Assembly: GCA_036244855.1 (NCBI GenBank) | Contig: BQKZ01010408.1 | Coordinates: 5,369-17,120 of the forward strand | Origin: Temnopleurus reevesii | Taxonomy: Eukaryota; Echinodermata; Echinoidea; Temnopleuroida; Temnopleuridae | Direction of reading: 5' to 3' | Length of the DNA: 11,752 bases | Part shown: piece after piece, positions 1 through 8,164 of the stretch | How the letters are laid out: each line of letters begins with the position of its first letter | Numbering within the stretch: the stretch's first letter is position 1 | The notes under the pieces: generated by a model | Seen by the model: the letters and a program-made list of their open reading frames with translations, nothing else | The model's database searches: none | Told to the model about the DNA's origin: nothing | Translations under genes and position numbers: made by a program

Positions 1-729
1 CCCCCCCCCCCCCCTGAAGATGTTGTTGCGGATAAAGAAGAGGAACCTAAAATAGAAAAATAGTATGAAAATAAGGAAGTAATTCACCTGTATTGTTTTA
101 ATCACAGGCGTTATGCCAAGATGCTATCAAAAATATGATATGGGATTTCCGTTCATAGATATTTTTAATAATCATATCAAATATTTTTATTGAATATTAT
201 CCTTCCCAACCTTCCGCATATCAAGATATTCCGAGTTTGCCTTTCATATGACATTACTACAAGACGATACCCTTCCAATAATATCTCGTCTGCCATAAAC
301 ATATAAGAAAGTGAAAGATTGTGAATATGATAATGAGTAAACATATTAAATGGAATAAAAGTCATGACGTGTAGTACTGTTTGTTTTAATTGAGTGTCAT
401 CTAATTTCTGCATCACGTATTAGTTGAATATCCTTCTAATTTTCCGTATAGCGTATAACGATAGTATGGTCTATTTTATGTGCGCCATAGTGATTTGACC
501 TGTAAATGCACGATTTGCAGACTTGCTCATTTCTGACATTGCATCTTGCCATGCTGACAAATATGAAATAATAAAAGGGCTAAAAATTCTAATTAATATT
601 TTGCATTTGGATATTTATGAATGGGATAAATTATAATTTTTTCATTCGTGATCATTTCAATCTAGAATCATGTTACTTCACATTTATCATGTCTGTGAAA
701 AGGAAATGAATGTGAAATATTCAAAATTC
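1..729. other. AT-rich flank, no convincing gene
   Basis: The window opens with a run of 14 C, which is either a short homopolymer or a low-quality contig edge. The rest is AT-rich. The only open frame of note is on the minus strand at 177-416 (79 codons). It starts with two Met and ends at a stop, has mixed composition and no domain I recognise, and carries no clear splice sites or promoter. It could be a decayed coding fragment, but chance is as likely. If the minus-strand gene that starts at 1586 is real, this stretch would lie in one of its introns, downstream of its first exon. Confidence 0.4.
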
Positions 730-1080
730 GTTTCACTCTCTCTTATTCCCGGTTGTTTCCCCTCGTTTCTCTCTCTCTCTTATCTCTATCTCACTCTCTC
801 ACTCTATCTCCTCTCCTTTTCTTCATCGTTTACGTCAGGATATCAGAGACAGGCTTATATTCTGTCTCTATTCCGCCATCTCTCTCTCTCTCTCTCCCTC
901 TTCCCCCCTCTTTCTCCTTTCCTTTTTCCTTCTTTACCATTTTACCTCTTTCAATAATATATCACATTTATTATGCTAAATTCTGTCTCTATTCCGCCAT
1001 CTCTCTCTCTCTCTCCCTCTTCCTCCCCCTCTCTCTATCTCTCTCCCTTTCTCTTTCCTTCTTTACCATTTTACCTCTTT
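730..1080. repeat. Pyrimidine-rich (CT)n simple sequence
   Basis: The plus strand is almost entirely C and T, with repeated TCTC and CCCTC tracts. It gives rise to low-complexity Ser/Leu/Phe/Pro open frames (670-957 and 753-1097) that are artefacts of composition. A polypurine-polypyrimidine tract of this length could form triplex (H-form) DNA, but nothing in the sequence shows that it does. Confidence 0.9.
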
Positions 1081-1149
1081 TTCTTACTTTTAAATAAGAA
1101 TACGAAGAGAAAATTTGAGAGGCCATCAATATCACATTTAATATGTTAA
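860..1149 (+). repeat. Two-unit tandem duplication inside the CT tract
   Basis: The same block occurs twice head to tail, at 860-980 and at 981-1149. Both units open with TTCTGTCTCTATTCCGCCAT, run into (CT)n, then share CTTTACCATTTTACCTCTTT, and close with a related AT-rich end (TATCACATTTATTATGCTAAA-like and TATCACATTTAATATGTTAAA-like). The second unit is longer because it carries an extra AT- and purine-rich segment of about 45 bases (about 1082-1127). The non-CT landmarks show real duplication of a defined unit rather than chance similarity of simple sequence. Confidence 0.8.
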
Positions 1150-1484
1150 ATAAGAGTACCACCATATGTTTTCACAGGTGAATACAGTGGATATATTTTA
1201 CAATCGTCATGTCCTGTTAAAATTAGTTGTTGGAGGGAAACATCAAGTACAAATACAATTTGAATGGTTACACATTAATCGTTTGTCAGTTAAACTAAAT
1301 AACACTAACATGCAAATTGTTAAATCACTGAGAAGTTCTAGTTAAAATAATGGATTGTGAGGTAACTGTCATAGCACTATTTTCTGCCGGTCACCGAAGA
1401 ATCCATAAGTTTATAAAGTACTTCGTAAAATGTGCATGGTATATTTGATTTATATCCTACCGAAATAGTAATCAAATTCATATC
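1150..1484. other. AT-rich stretch, possible first intron
   Basis: I see no repeat family and no coding exon here. If the minus-strand exon ending near 1489 is spliced, this is the start of its first intron. I could not find a matching second exon in the lower part of the window. A 32-codon plus-strand frame starting near 1350 is too short and featureless to call. Confidence 0.4.
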
Positions 1485-1586
1485 CTACTTGTAATCTGTC
1501 GATGAAATGAATTCCTCCAAATCAACATCATCTACGAGATTAAATCTCGTTTCATCGTCGTTAATTTCTCCACTGCGGGCCGCCAT
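1485..1586 (-). CDS. Probable first coding exon, acidic N-terminus, gene unknown
   Basis: On the minus strand an ATG at 1586 sits in a strong start context (A at -3, G at +4: ACAATGGCGG) and opens 33 codons ending in TAG at 1485-1487. The peptide begins MAARSGE and is very acidic, with about ten Asp/Glu and only three Arg/Lys. It contains the ordered stretch FNLVDDVDLEEFI (residues 15-27). The sequence around the stop, CAA|GTAGGA, is a plausible splice donor, so the exon probably ends at 1489 in phase 2 and the TAG is intronic. The promoter-like region just upstream supports a true 5' exon. From memory only, the pattern Phe-x-x-Val...Asp-Leu-x-x-Phe-Ile followed by Tyr-Lys recalls the N-termini of Crypton-type/DUF3504 tyrosine-recombinase-like proteins of invertebrates. 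That is a weak suggestion. A stand-alone 33-residue peptide is the alternative. Confidence 0.5.
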   Translation of the reverse strand: MAARSGEINDDETRFNLVDDVDLEEFISSTDYK

Positions 1587-1589
1587 TGT

Positions 1590-1790
1590 TGTTTGTATTT
1601 CGACGACCTTTGATCTTGATATGCAGTATCGATAGCTGAATACCCAGTTATCGAAAAGATGACGTCAGAATATTTTTCATAACGAAAACTATTCCGAGGA
1701 TGACGTCACGCCATATCCAATTTATTTCATGGTGAAAATATCTTTAATCACATGACTGCTCATTGACCAATGACAATGGATACAATCTTA
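1590..1790 (-). promoter_or_regulatory. Promoter-like region with twin CRE sites
   Basis: This lies directly upstream of the minus-strand start codon at 1586. It contains two perfect TGACGTCA palindromes (1660-1667 and 1701-1708), the full consensus for CREB/ATF bZIP factors. Their starts are 41 bases apart, close to four helical turns. There is also a TATCGATA palindrome at 1627-1634 (identical to the insect DRE core; no role is known to me in this lineage) and plus-strand CCAAT boxes at 1717-1721 and 1767-1771. No good TATA box lies at the expected distance. The site cluster together with the strong-context ATG is what makes this look like a promoter; activity is inferred. Confidence 0.5.
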
Positions 1791-2177
1791 CGAGTATGAT
1801 ATAATAAATAACATTTTACAAATGTGTTATTTAATGTAATATATAACCTATAAAAACAATAATAAAAAGAACAACAAACTGAATAGACCATTCTCATTAC
1901 TCTCAAAACATTGGGTATATACTGTCAAGGAAAGATGTCACAATAAACAGAGCGTGTTATGGCCGGGACTGGAACAACACCACGTAGAGTACAAATAGCA
2001 CAAGCAGAAAAGTCAGTTTGACAGATTTCAGCGAACATATCTACTTGTGATGGATACTAGTAATTGTTCAATATTTGAGTAATTTTTACCCGACGTTCTA
2101 ATCAATAAAACACAGAAATTTCATATATACCTTGGAAGTTTAAACCCCCAACAATGAATAAATATTTAAATGATACG

Positions 2178-2320
2178 GGTCCTATTTCATATAAATTGCG
2201 TTTAAACGCAAGTCAGAAAATTCAACGCAACTTCGTTTTTTGACCAATCAGGAAGGCGTATTTAGGACTTGCGTTTAATTTTCTGAGTTGCGTTTAATCG
2301 CAACTTTTTATGCAATAGGG
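2178..2320. mobile_element. Fold-back element (MITE-like), family B, copy 1
   Basis: This is a long imperfect palindrome of about 143 bp. The left arm contains TTGCGTTTAAACGCAAGTCA then GAAAATTCAACGCAA. The right arm read in reverse complement gives GTTGCGATTAAACGCAACTC then AGAAAATTAAACGCAA. The arms are about 50 bases each, around a core that includes GACCAATCAGGAAGG. The outer ends (GGGTCCTATTTCAT and ...ATAGGGATG) are partly diverged and I see no clear target-site duplication. It has no coding capacity, consistent with a non-autonomous DNA transposon. The stem would be strong in RNA. Confidence 0.75.
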
Positions 2321-2904
2321 ATGAGATGAATGATTTAAAAATCCAGACCGTTCAGCTGATCTATTTATAAAACTACTTTTAATTTGTCAAGGCAAGAATT
2401 AGCGAGTGCACATAGTAAACTTTCATCTTGTCAAAGGTTTATTCTAAGCCTGAATAAATACACTGTTCTTACTAATGTTTGGACGTTTTATTTCATCTGA
2501 ATCCTCGGACACAACTCACTATTATTTGAAACCAAGAAACCAAGTTATCCTAACATTTGGTCACAGTATTACCTAATATATTATACCACAAAATGTTGAC
2601 GATGTAGACCTATATAGTTGTGCTCAAGTGAACGCAAACAGTTAACAATCAAAGAGATTTTGGTAATAGGGCACGAAAGTTTAGCAGCCCCATTTTTGTG
2701 TAAAAATGTTCCTCTTCAAACTCAGTACTAAATGGATGGTGAAAGAATATTTCCGACCTGAATGTCCTTTCACTAAGTGTGTGAGTTTGAAAAAAAAATA
2801 AATACTCCAAAAGCGGCAGAATAAGGTTTCAAGGACTTTAAATTGGATTTAAAAAATATTTTTGTTAAATAAGGTAAAAAATATTGTAACATGAAGCGAT
2901 CTAA

Positions 2905-3153
2905 AGAATCGGTTTGTTTAGGTCAATGGGAGACCGTGCTTTTGCCATGGCAGCTCCAAAAATCTGGAACAGCTTGCCAATCCACATCAGAAACTCTCAA
3001 TCCCTAAATACCTTCAAGTCCAATATAAAACATATCTTTTCTCTTAAAAAAAACTTCTTTGTACAATTTGGCATTAAGACATAATTAGCGCAGCTGAATA
3101 TATGTAATATAGTAATTGCGCTATATAAAACCATGTGTATTAATAAATTGAAA
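2905..3153 (+). mobile_element. 5'-truncated LINE 3' end (CR1/L2-like), copy 1
   Basis: A plus-strand frame between a stop at 2902-2904 and TAA at 3082-3084 encodes 59 residues that include GDRAFAMAAPKIWNSLP, followed by a Ser-Leu-x-x-Phe-Lys helix. The Gly-Asp-Arg-Ala-Phe...Ala-Pro-x-x-Trp-Asn-x-Leu-Pro block is the characteristic extreme C-terminus of the reverse transcriptase ORF of CR1/L2/Jockey-group non-LTR retrotransposons. Behind the stop is a short 3' UTR with a TTGCGCTATATAAAACC motif typical of such LINE ends in marine animals, an AATAAA, and an end at ATTGAAA. Everything upstream (endonuclease and RT core) is missing, as expected from incomplete reverse transcription. It is not functional. 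Confidence 0.85.
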
Positions 3154-3291
3154 CTTTCGGACATGATTTATCGGGAAAGTGATTCATTCAGATGCCGACA
3201 AAGGAAATTTATATTGAAGTAGAATAAGAACAAGTAAAAAGGATAGGTGGGCAACTCTGCAACTTCACCGGCAGCATAAGTAAGTAACTTA

Positions 3292-3466
3292 GGGGGTGTT
3301 GCTCAAAAGTAACAATTACTTGCAAGTTGCAATTGATCGGAACGCCCAAATCAGAATCATTGTTTCATGCGTGTCTTGTAAAAAGCGCGTACCGCGCGCG
3401 AATGAAAATGCGCGTTACAATTTGCAACTGATTTGCGATCAATTGCAAATTTTGAACAACACCCTC
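3292..3466. mobile_element. Fold-back MITE, family A, TTA-flanked, copy 1
   Basis: This is a 175-bp element. The left end GGGGGTGTTGCTCAAAA is matched by the reverse complement of the right end, GAGGGTGTTGTTCAAAA (15 of 17 bases). TTA flanks both sides (3289-3291 and 3467-3469). Inside is a perfect 13-base inverted repeat, TTGCAATTGATCG at 3327-3339 and its complement at 3436-3448, around a GC-rich core with GCGCG runs. The GGG-starting terminal repeats and 3-bp TTA duplication fit the PIF/Harbinger superfamily (target TWA). That class call is inferred; there is no transposase. The 65-codon open frame across it is a by-product. Confidence 0.75.
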
Positions 3467-3529
3467 TTAATTTCACAGGATAATGATCGGTGAACATAAA
3501 GGTATATGTCGGTGAACTATATCAATAGA

Positions 3530-3530
3530 N
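3530..3530. other. Ambiguous base N at duplication junction
   Basis: This is the only N in the window, and it falls exactly between the two 1677-bp copies. It aligns to A1852 at the left edge of copy 1 and to T5208 at the right edge of copy 2. Its position suggests a contig join or a poorly resolved base in collapsed reads. Confidence 0.95.
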
Positions 3531-3855
3531 AAAACAATAATAAAAAGAACAACAAACTGAATAGACCATTCTCATTACTCTCAAAACATTGGGTATATAC
3601 TGTCAAGGAAAGATGTCACAATAAACAGAGCGTGTTATGGCCGGGACTGGAACAACACCACGTAGAGTACAAATAGCACAAGCAGAAAAGTCAGTTTGAC
3701 AGATTTCAGCGAACATATCTACTTGTGATGGATACTAGTAATTGTTCAATATTTGAGTAATTTTTACCCGACGTTCTAATCAATAAAACACAGAAATTTC
3801 ATATATACCTTGGAAGTTTAAACCCCCAACAATGAATAAATATTTAAATGATACG

Positions 3856-3998
3856 GGTCCTATTTCATATAAATTGCGTTTAAACGCAAGTCAGAAAATT
3901 CAACGCAACTTCGTTTTTTGACCAATCAGGAAGGCGTATTTAGGACTTGCGTTTAATTTTCTGAGTTGCGTTTAATCGCAACTTTTTATGCAATAGGG
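3856..3998. mobile_element. Fold-back element (MITE-like), family B, copy 2
   Basis: This is the identical counterpart of the element at 2178-2320, carried inside the second 1677-bp copy. It arose with the segment duplication (or assembly duplication), not by a separate insertion. Confidence 0.75.
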
Positions 3999-4582
3999 AT
4001 GAGATGAATGATTTAAAAATCCAGACCGTTCAGCTGATCTATTTATAAAACTACTTTTAATTTGTCAAGGCAAGAATTAGCGAGTGCACATAGTAAACTT
4101 TCATCTTGTCAAAGGTTTATTCTAAGCCTGAATAAATACACTGTTCTTACTAATGTTTGGACGTTTTATTTCATCTGAATCCTCGGACACAACTCACTAT
4201 TATTTGAAACCAAGAAACCAAGTTATCCTAACATTTGGTCACAGTATTACCTAATATATTATACCACAAAATGTTGACGATGTAGACCTATATAGTTGTG
4301 CTCAAGTGAACGCAAACAGTTAACAATCAAAGAGATTTTGGTAATAGGGCACGAAAGTTTAGCAGCCCCATTTTTGTGTAAAAATGTTCCTCTTCAAACT
4401 CAGTACTAAATGGATGGTGAAAGAATATTTCCGACCTGAATGTCCTTTCACTAAGTGTGTGAGTTTGAAAAAAAAATAAATACTCCAAAAGCGGCAGAAT
4501 AAGGTTTCAAGGACTTTAAATTGGATTTAAAAAGTATTTTTGTTAGATAAGGTAAAAAATATTGTAACAAGAAGCGATCTAA

Positions 4583-4831
4583 AGAATCGGTTTGTTTAGG
4601 TCAATGGGAGACCGTGCTTTTGCCATGGCAGCTCCAAAAATCTGGAACAGCTTGCCAATCCACATCAGAAACTCTCAATCCCTAAATACCTTCAAGTCCA
4701 ATATAAAACATATCTTTTCTCTTAAAAAAAACTTCTTTGTACAATTTGGCATTAAGACATAATTAGCGCAGCTGAATATATGTAATATAGTAATTGCGCT
4801 ATATAAAACCATGTGTATTAATAAATTGAAA
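4583..4831 (+). mobile_element. 5'-truncated LINE 3' end (CR1/L2-like), copy 2
   Basis: This is the identical counterpart of 2905-3153 in the second 1677-bp copy. The reading frame, stop codon and 3' UTR are unchanged. The three mismatches between the copies lie just 13-49 bases upstream of the LINE fragment, not in it. Confidence 0.85.
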
Positions 4832-4969
4832 CTTTCGGACATGATTTATCGGGAAAGTGATTCATTCAGATGCCGACAAAGGAAATTTATATTGAAGTAG
4901 AATAAGAACAAGTAAAAAGGATAGGTGGGCAACTCTGCAACTTCACCGGCAGCATAAGTAAGTAACTTA

Positions 4970-5144
4970 GGGGGTGTTGCTCAAAAGTAACAATTACTTG
5001 CAAGTTGCAATTGATCGGAACGCCCAAATCAGAATCATTGTTTCATGCGTGTCTTGTAAAAAGCGCGTACCGCGCGCGAATGAAAATGCGCGTTACAATT
5101 TGCAACTGATTTGCGATCAATTGCAAATTTTGAACAACACCCTC
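4970..5144. mobile_element. Fold-back MITE, family A, TTA-flanked, copy 2
   Basis: This is identical to 3292-3466, with the same flanking TTA, because it sits inside the second 1677-bp copy. It is not an independent insertion. Confidence 0.75.
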
Positions 5145-5198
5145 TTAATTTCACAGGATAATGATCGGTGAACATAAAGGTATATGTCGGTGAACTAT

Positions 5199-5228
5199 AT
5201 CAATAGATATCAATAGATCAATAGATAT
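5199..5228 (+). repeat. Short ATCAATAG-type microsatellite
   Basis: The units are ATCAATAG, ATATCAATAG and ATCAATAG, followed by ATATG. The 1677-bp duplication ends inside this tract: copy 1 stops after its first unit, at the N. Short tandem repeats are common places for both unequal exchange and assembly breaks. Confidence 0.8.
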
Positions 5229-5639
5229 GAACTCCTGCCGAATTTCGTTTACGACAATCATGCGTTTGCTCAATTACTAACTTTATTAATTTCCTCACCA
5301 ATACGTCCAATCTCATATTCGAACTGGAAATTTGCAAAATAACTTTTCTGTGTTCATACCCGATTTCTGAAACTGATGCTATTTACTCTTAAATGTTTAT
5401 GGCCCAGGTATACAAAAAGATAGGAAAGGTTGTAACTATCAGTCTACCCGTCGTCTGAATATTGCCGAAATAAAAACTAGTTCTCCACGGAAACATTAAT
5501 CACCTAAAGACACAAATACACCACGATATAAACTATTTCCAAAAAAGTTAACTAGAACGCAGACAATAGATCCGTACACCGTGTATTCAACTGCGCGGAC
5601 ACAACAATGACAAGCCGGTACCAAATTCAATAGCATTAC
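5229..5639. other. Unique AT-rich sequence, nothing recognised
   Basis: I see no repeat, exon or regulatory signal that I can support. Part of a 95-codon minus-strand frame (5496-5783) lies here. Its distal part reads as a hydrophobic segment containing Gly-Asn-Ser-Leu, loosely like a receptor membrane helix, and ends at a possible donor (TTTAG|GTGATT). However, the frame runs through the dispersed sequence at 5640-5683, so I do not call it a gene. Confidence 0.4.
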
Positions 5640-5683
5640 AAAGGAGCATTGAAATTGCGTTCGACTTAACTTTTTAAAAATAC
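5640..5683. repeat. 44-bp dispersed sequence, copy 1
   Basis: This is nearly identical to 8164-8207, with two mismatches in 44 bases. The shared core includes CATTGAAATTGCGTTCGACT followed by TAACTTTT and AAAAATAC. Both copies are in the same orientation, 2524 bp apart. The flanks do not match, so it is a defined unit, perhaps a transposon end or a small conserved element. I cannot assign it to a family. Confidence 0.75.
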
Positions 5684-6482
5684 TTGATATCGTGTTATAC
5701 ATGAAATGATCTTGGCTATCCTGTTCTAACCCCTTGACTACTGGAACCGGGTAGTGCCTACACAAAGTTAATGTGAATTGCATAAATTCAGTAGTCTAGT
5801 CTTGTCCATATACCGAACGTAGAAATTAAAGAATAATACGTCTATGTTAGGATAGTGCCACCATAATTTAAGAAAGAGCTATAAGACCATTCGACCGTAT
5901 TTTGAAGTTGCAATGAAAGATGATTAGAGTCTTTTTTATTCGAAGATACTCGATGACCCGCAGTGGAATACCCTGTGTATAATGACAGAATAATAAGATA
6001 AATTATATTAATAATGATAATGAAAATGATGAAAAAAAATAATGGCAATGATTGCAATATGCCAGATGAAATAATAATTGTAATGATTACTTTCATCATG
6101 ATAATCACTTGTTTATAGCACACAGAACTAGTTAATCCAATCTTTTCACGTAACAATATTTTTTGTAGTTCATTGACAGGTTAATTATATTAACATATAA
6201 ACATAGCTATTGCTATGTTTGTATGTGGGTGTGTACGTTCATGTGTCTGTGTATGAATTTGCGTGAAAATGTGCATGCATGAAAATCAAGATTACCACGG
6301 AAAATCTTTTGAAAAGCGCGGGCAGGGGGAAGGGTGGTTTTGCTACGTTATTTTCGCTTAACAGTTTCATGGGCTTGCACACATTAAATGGACAAAATAG
6401 GGCTGGATGCCTGCCCCCCCCCCCTCCCCAGTTGTTCACACGCGCTTCCTGGAATTATTCATGAATATTAAATGTTCGTCCA
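5684..6482. other. AT-rich spacer with degenerate simple repeats
   Basis: About 5985-6115 is a degenerate AATGATAAT-type simple sequence, which produces an Ile-rich minus-strand frame that is not a gene. Near 6199-6219 there is a small hairpin (AACATAG...CTATGTT). A run of 11 C begins at 6414 and, with the T and four C that follow, forms a G/C-rich tract that in reverse gives Gly-rich false frames. I see no exon or promoter. Confidence 0.5.
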
Positions 6483-6642
6483 TTGGGTGTTGCTAAAAAG
6501 TTGCAGTCAGTTTCAAGTGGCAGTTGATCGGCATGTGCCAATGAAAACCATTGTTTCATGCACGTCTTGTTAAAAGTGCATGGAGAAAAAAATGCGCTCC
6601 AATTTGCGCTCCAATAAATTGAGAATTTGTAGCAGCGCCTTC
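6483..6642. mobile_element. Diverged third copy of fold-back MITE family A
   Basis: It aligns along its length to the 3292-3466 element: GGGTGTTGCT at the left end, CAGTTGATCGGCATG against CAATTGATCGGAACG, and ATTGTTTCATGCACGTCTTG against ATTGTTTCATGCGTGTCTTG. The right end AGCAGCGCCTTC complements the left end imperfectly. It is shorter (about 160 bp), the GC-rich core has decayed, and no flanking TTA is preserved. This shows that family A is dispersed and old, independent of the 1677-bp duplication. Confidence 0.7.
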
Positions 6643-6804
6643 TATGTTTATTTTATGTGTTTAAATATGTGTTTGAATGCATAGGTTTTCGAAAGTAGAA
6701 GGAACGAATGTACTGTGTATGCTTGCGTTCGTACACGAGTGTGACTTACGAAATAACTACCATTTAAACTCACACCTTTCTATTCCATCCAATCAGAAAA
6801 CGCA

Positions 6805-6921
6805 AAGAGGTCCTCAACCATATTGACAGCGTTAGACTGCATTGACTGGTAACCTGCTTGTAGAGGACATGGTTCAATGGTGTATGTCCTTACGTACTGC
6901 ACGTCGCAATGGACCACAATC

Positions 6922-6959
<38 letters not shown>

Positions 6960-8164
6960 AATGTGTAACGTTGGAATCATGGTCATTGTAAATGTTGGGT
7001 TCTCCACCATGTTGACGTATAATTTTAATATAGCGGACATGCTTCAATGGCGTATGTTCTGACGTATTGCACATTGTAATCAGGTAATGGACCACAATCT
7101 GTGCTGTAGAATAAAAAGAGACTGCTACCATTTTTAAAATGACGTGAAGACATTGCAATTGTATATTTCGGGTTCTCCACCATGTTGACATTGTTAGATG
7201 CATAAATTTGTGGCCTCCTTTTAGCGAACATTGTTCAATGATGGACGTCCTTAGTACTGTTCGTCGCAATGGACCTAAATCTGTAAAACAAGGGACATTT
7301 CTATTATTTAAAGTCAATGTGTAACATAATTGTAATCATGGTCATTGTGAATGTTGGGTTCTCCACCATGTTGACGTATAATTTTTTTTATACAGCGGGC
7401 ATGCTTCAATGGTGTATGTCCTTACGTACTGCATGTCACAATGGACCACAATCTGTGGTGTAAGACAAATAGAAATTACCATTTTTAAAATATATACATA
7501 TATTTGTGGGTTCTCCACCATGTTAGCATTGTTAGACTGCATTGACCGGTAACCCCCTTGTAGCCGACATGGTTCAATGGTATATGTCCTTACATACTGT
7601 ACGTCACAATGGACAACAATCTGTGGTGTAAAACAGGGGAAATTGTTATCATTAAAAACTGTACAATTATTGGCGTTCCACCATGTTGAAATCATTAGAC
7701 GGCATAGACTAGTAGCCTCCTTCAATCGGGCATGGGTCAATGGTGTATGTTCTGACGTATTGCACATCGCAATGGACCACAATCTGTGGTGTAGAACAAC
7801 AAGAAATTGCTATCATTTTTAAAATGACGTGAAGACATTGCAATTGTATATTTTGGGTTCTCCATCAATTAAAACCAAGAGAAATTGTAATCATTTTTAA
7901 AGAGACGTAAAGAATTGGGATTGTATATCTTGGGTTCTCCACCATGTTGACTTATAGGCTCCTTGTAGCAAACATGATTCAATGGTGTATGTTTTGACGT
8001 GCTCCACATCACAATGGATAACGATATCTAGTGTAAAACAGGGGAAATTGTTATTGTTTGAAAAATGTATATTTATGATTCTCCACCATGTTAACATCGT
8101 TGGACTGCATAGATTGGTAGCCTCCTTGTAGCGAACATAGTTCAATGGTGTACGTTCTGACGTA
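6805..8164 (+). repeat. Degenerate satellite array, about nine monomers
   Basis: The landmark TTCTCCACCATGTTGA recurs (with changes) at about 6811, 7001, 7174, 7360, 7512, 7676, 7859, 7936 and 8080, giving a monomer of about 145-190 bp. Each full unit also holds GGTTCAATGGTGTATGT, a GACGTA.TGCAC stretch and CAATGGACCACAATCTGT. The unit at 7859 lacks its middle (77 bp). Two units (7001 and 7360) share GACGTATAATTTTTnTATA-CAGCGG-like sequence absent from the others, suggesting subtypes or a two-unit higher-order pattern. On the minus strand many monomers stay open in one frame (reading VQYVRTYTIE and NMVENP), but the frame breaks repeatedly and there is no start or splice context. Confidence 0.9.
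6925..6956 (+). repeat. Poly(A) run of 32 inside the satellite
   Basis: The run sits directly after CAATCTGT in the first monomer and ends before GTCAATGTGTAAC. In the monomer near 7280-7310, a 28-base segment beginning AAAACAAGGGACATTT lies between the same landmarks. The run therefore stands in for that segment, either by expansion of its leading A tract with loss of the rest or as a sequencing artefact. It is not the tail of a recognisable retrotransposon. Confidence 0.85.

Larger units (their letters stand above)
1853..3529 (+). repeat. Copy 1 of a 1677-bp direct duplication
   Basis: This segment matches 3531-5207 base for base at a constant offset of 1678, with no indels. I found three mismatches, all within 37 bases: A2856/G4534, A2868/G4546 and T2892/A4570. 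The copy ends in ATCAATAGA immediately before a single N (3530), after which the sequence restarts at the beginning of the unit. The unit holds a fold-back element, a LINE 3' fragment and a TTA-flanked fold-back element, but no gene I can support. It is either a very recent tandem duplication or two overlapping haplotype contigs joined end to end. Confidence 0.95.
3531..5207 (+). repeat. Copy 2 of a 1677-bp direct duplication
   Basis: This is the partner of 1853-3529. It continues past the shared end into a short ATCAATAG-type tandem repeat (about 5199-5226) and then unique sequence, so the right border of the duplication falls inside a microsatellite. Every element in it is the counterpart of one in copy 1 and should not be counted as independent until the junction is verified. 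Confidence 0.95.

Noticed and set aside
670..1097. Two overlapping plus-strand ORFs rich in Ser, Leu, Phe and Pro
   Set aside because: They are translations of (CT)n simple sequence in two frames, with no promoter, splice sites or domain.
3296..5171. Identical 65-codon ORFs at 3296-3493 and 4974-5171
   Set aside because: They run across the fold-back MITE and its stem. The identity comes from the segment duplication, not from selection.
5496..5783. 95-codon minus-strand ORF with a receptor-helix-like hydrophobic end
   Set aside because: The frame passes through a dispersed 44-bp sequence, has no convincing acceptor, and the resemblance to a membrane helix is only compositional.
5842..6156. 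104-codon Ile-rich minus-strand ORF
   Set aside because: The hydrophobic core is a translation of degenerate AATGATAAT simple sequence.
6239..6464. Opposed ORFs with Gly-rich and Pro-rich tracts
   Set aside because: The Gly and Pro runs come from the C-rich tract at 6414-6429, and neither frame has other coding signs.
6780..8145. Several ORFs of 61-146 codons on both strands
   Set aside because: All lie in the satellite. They restart in different frames between monomers and include the poly(A) run as Lys or Phe tracts.
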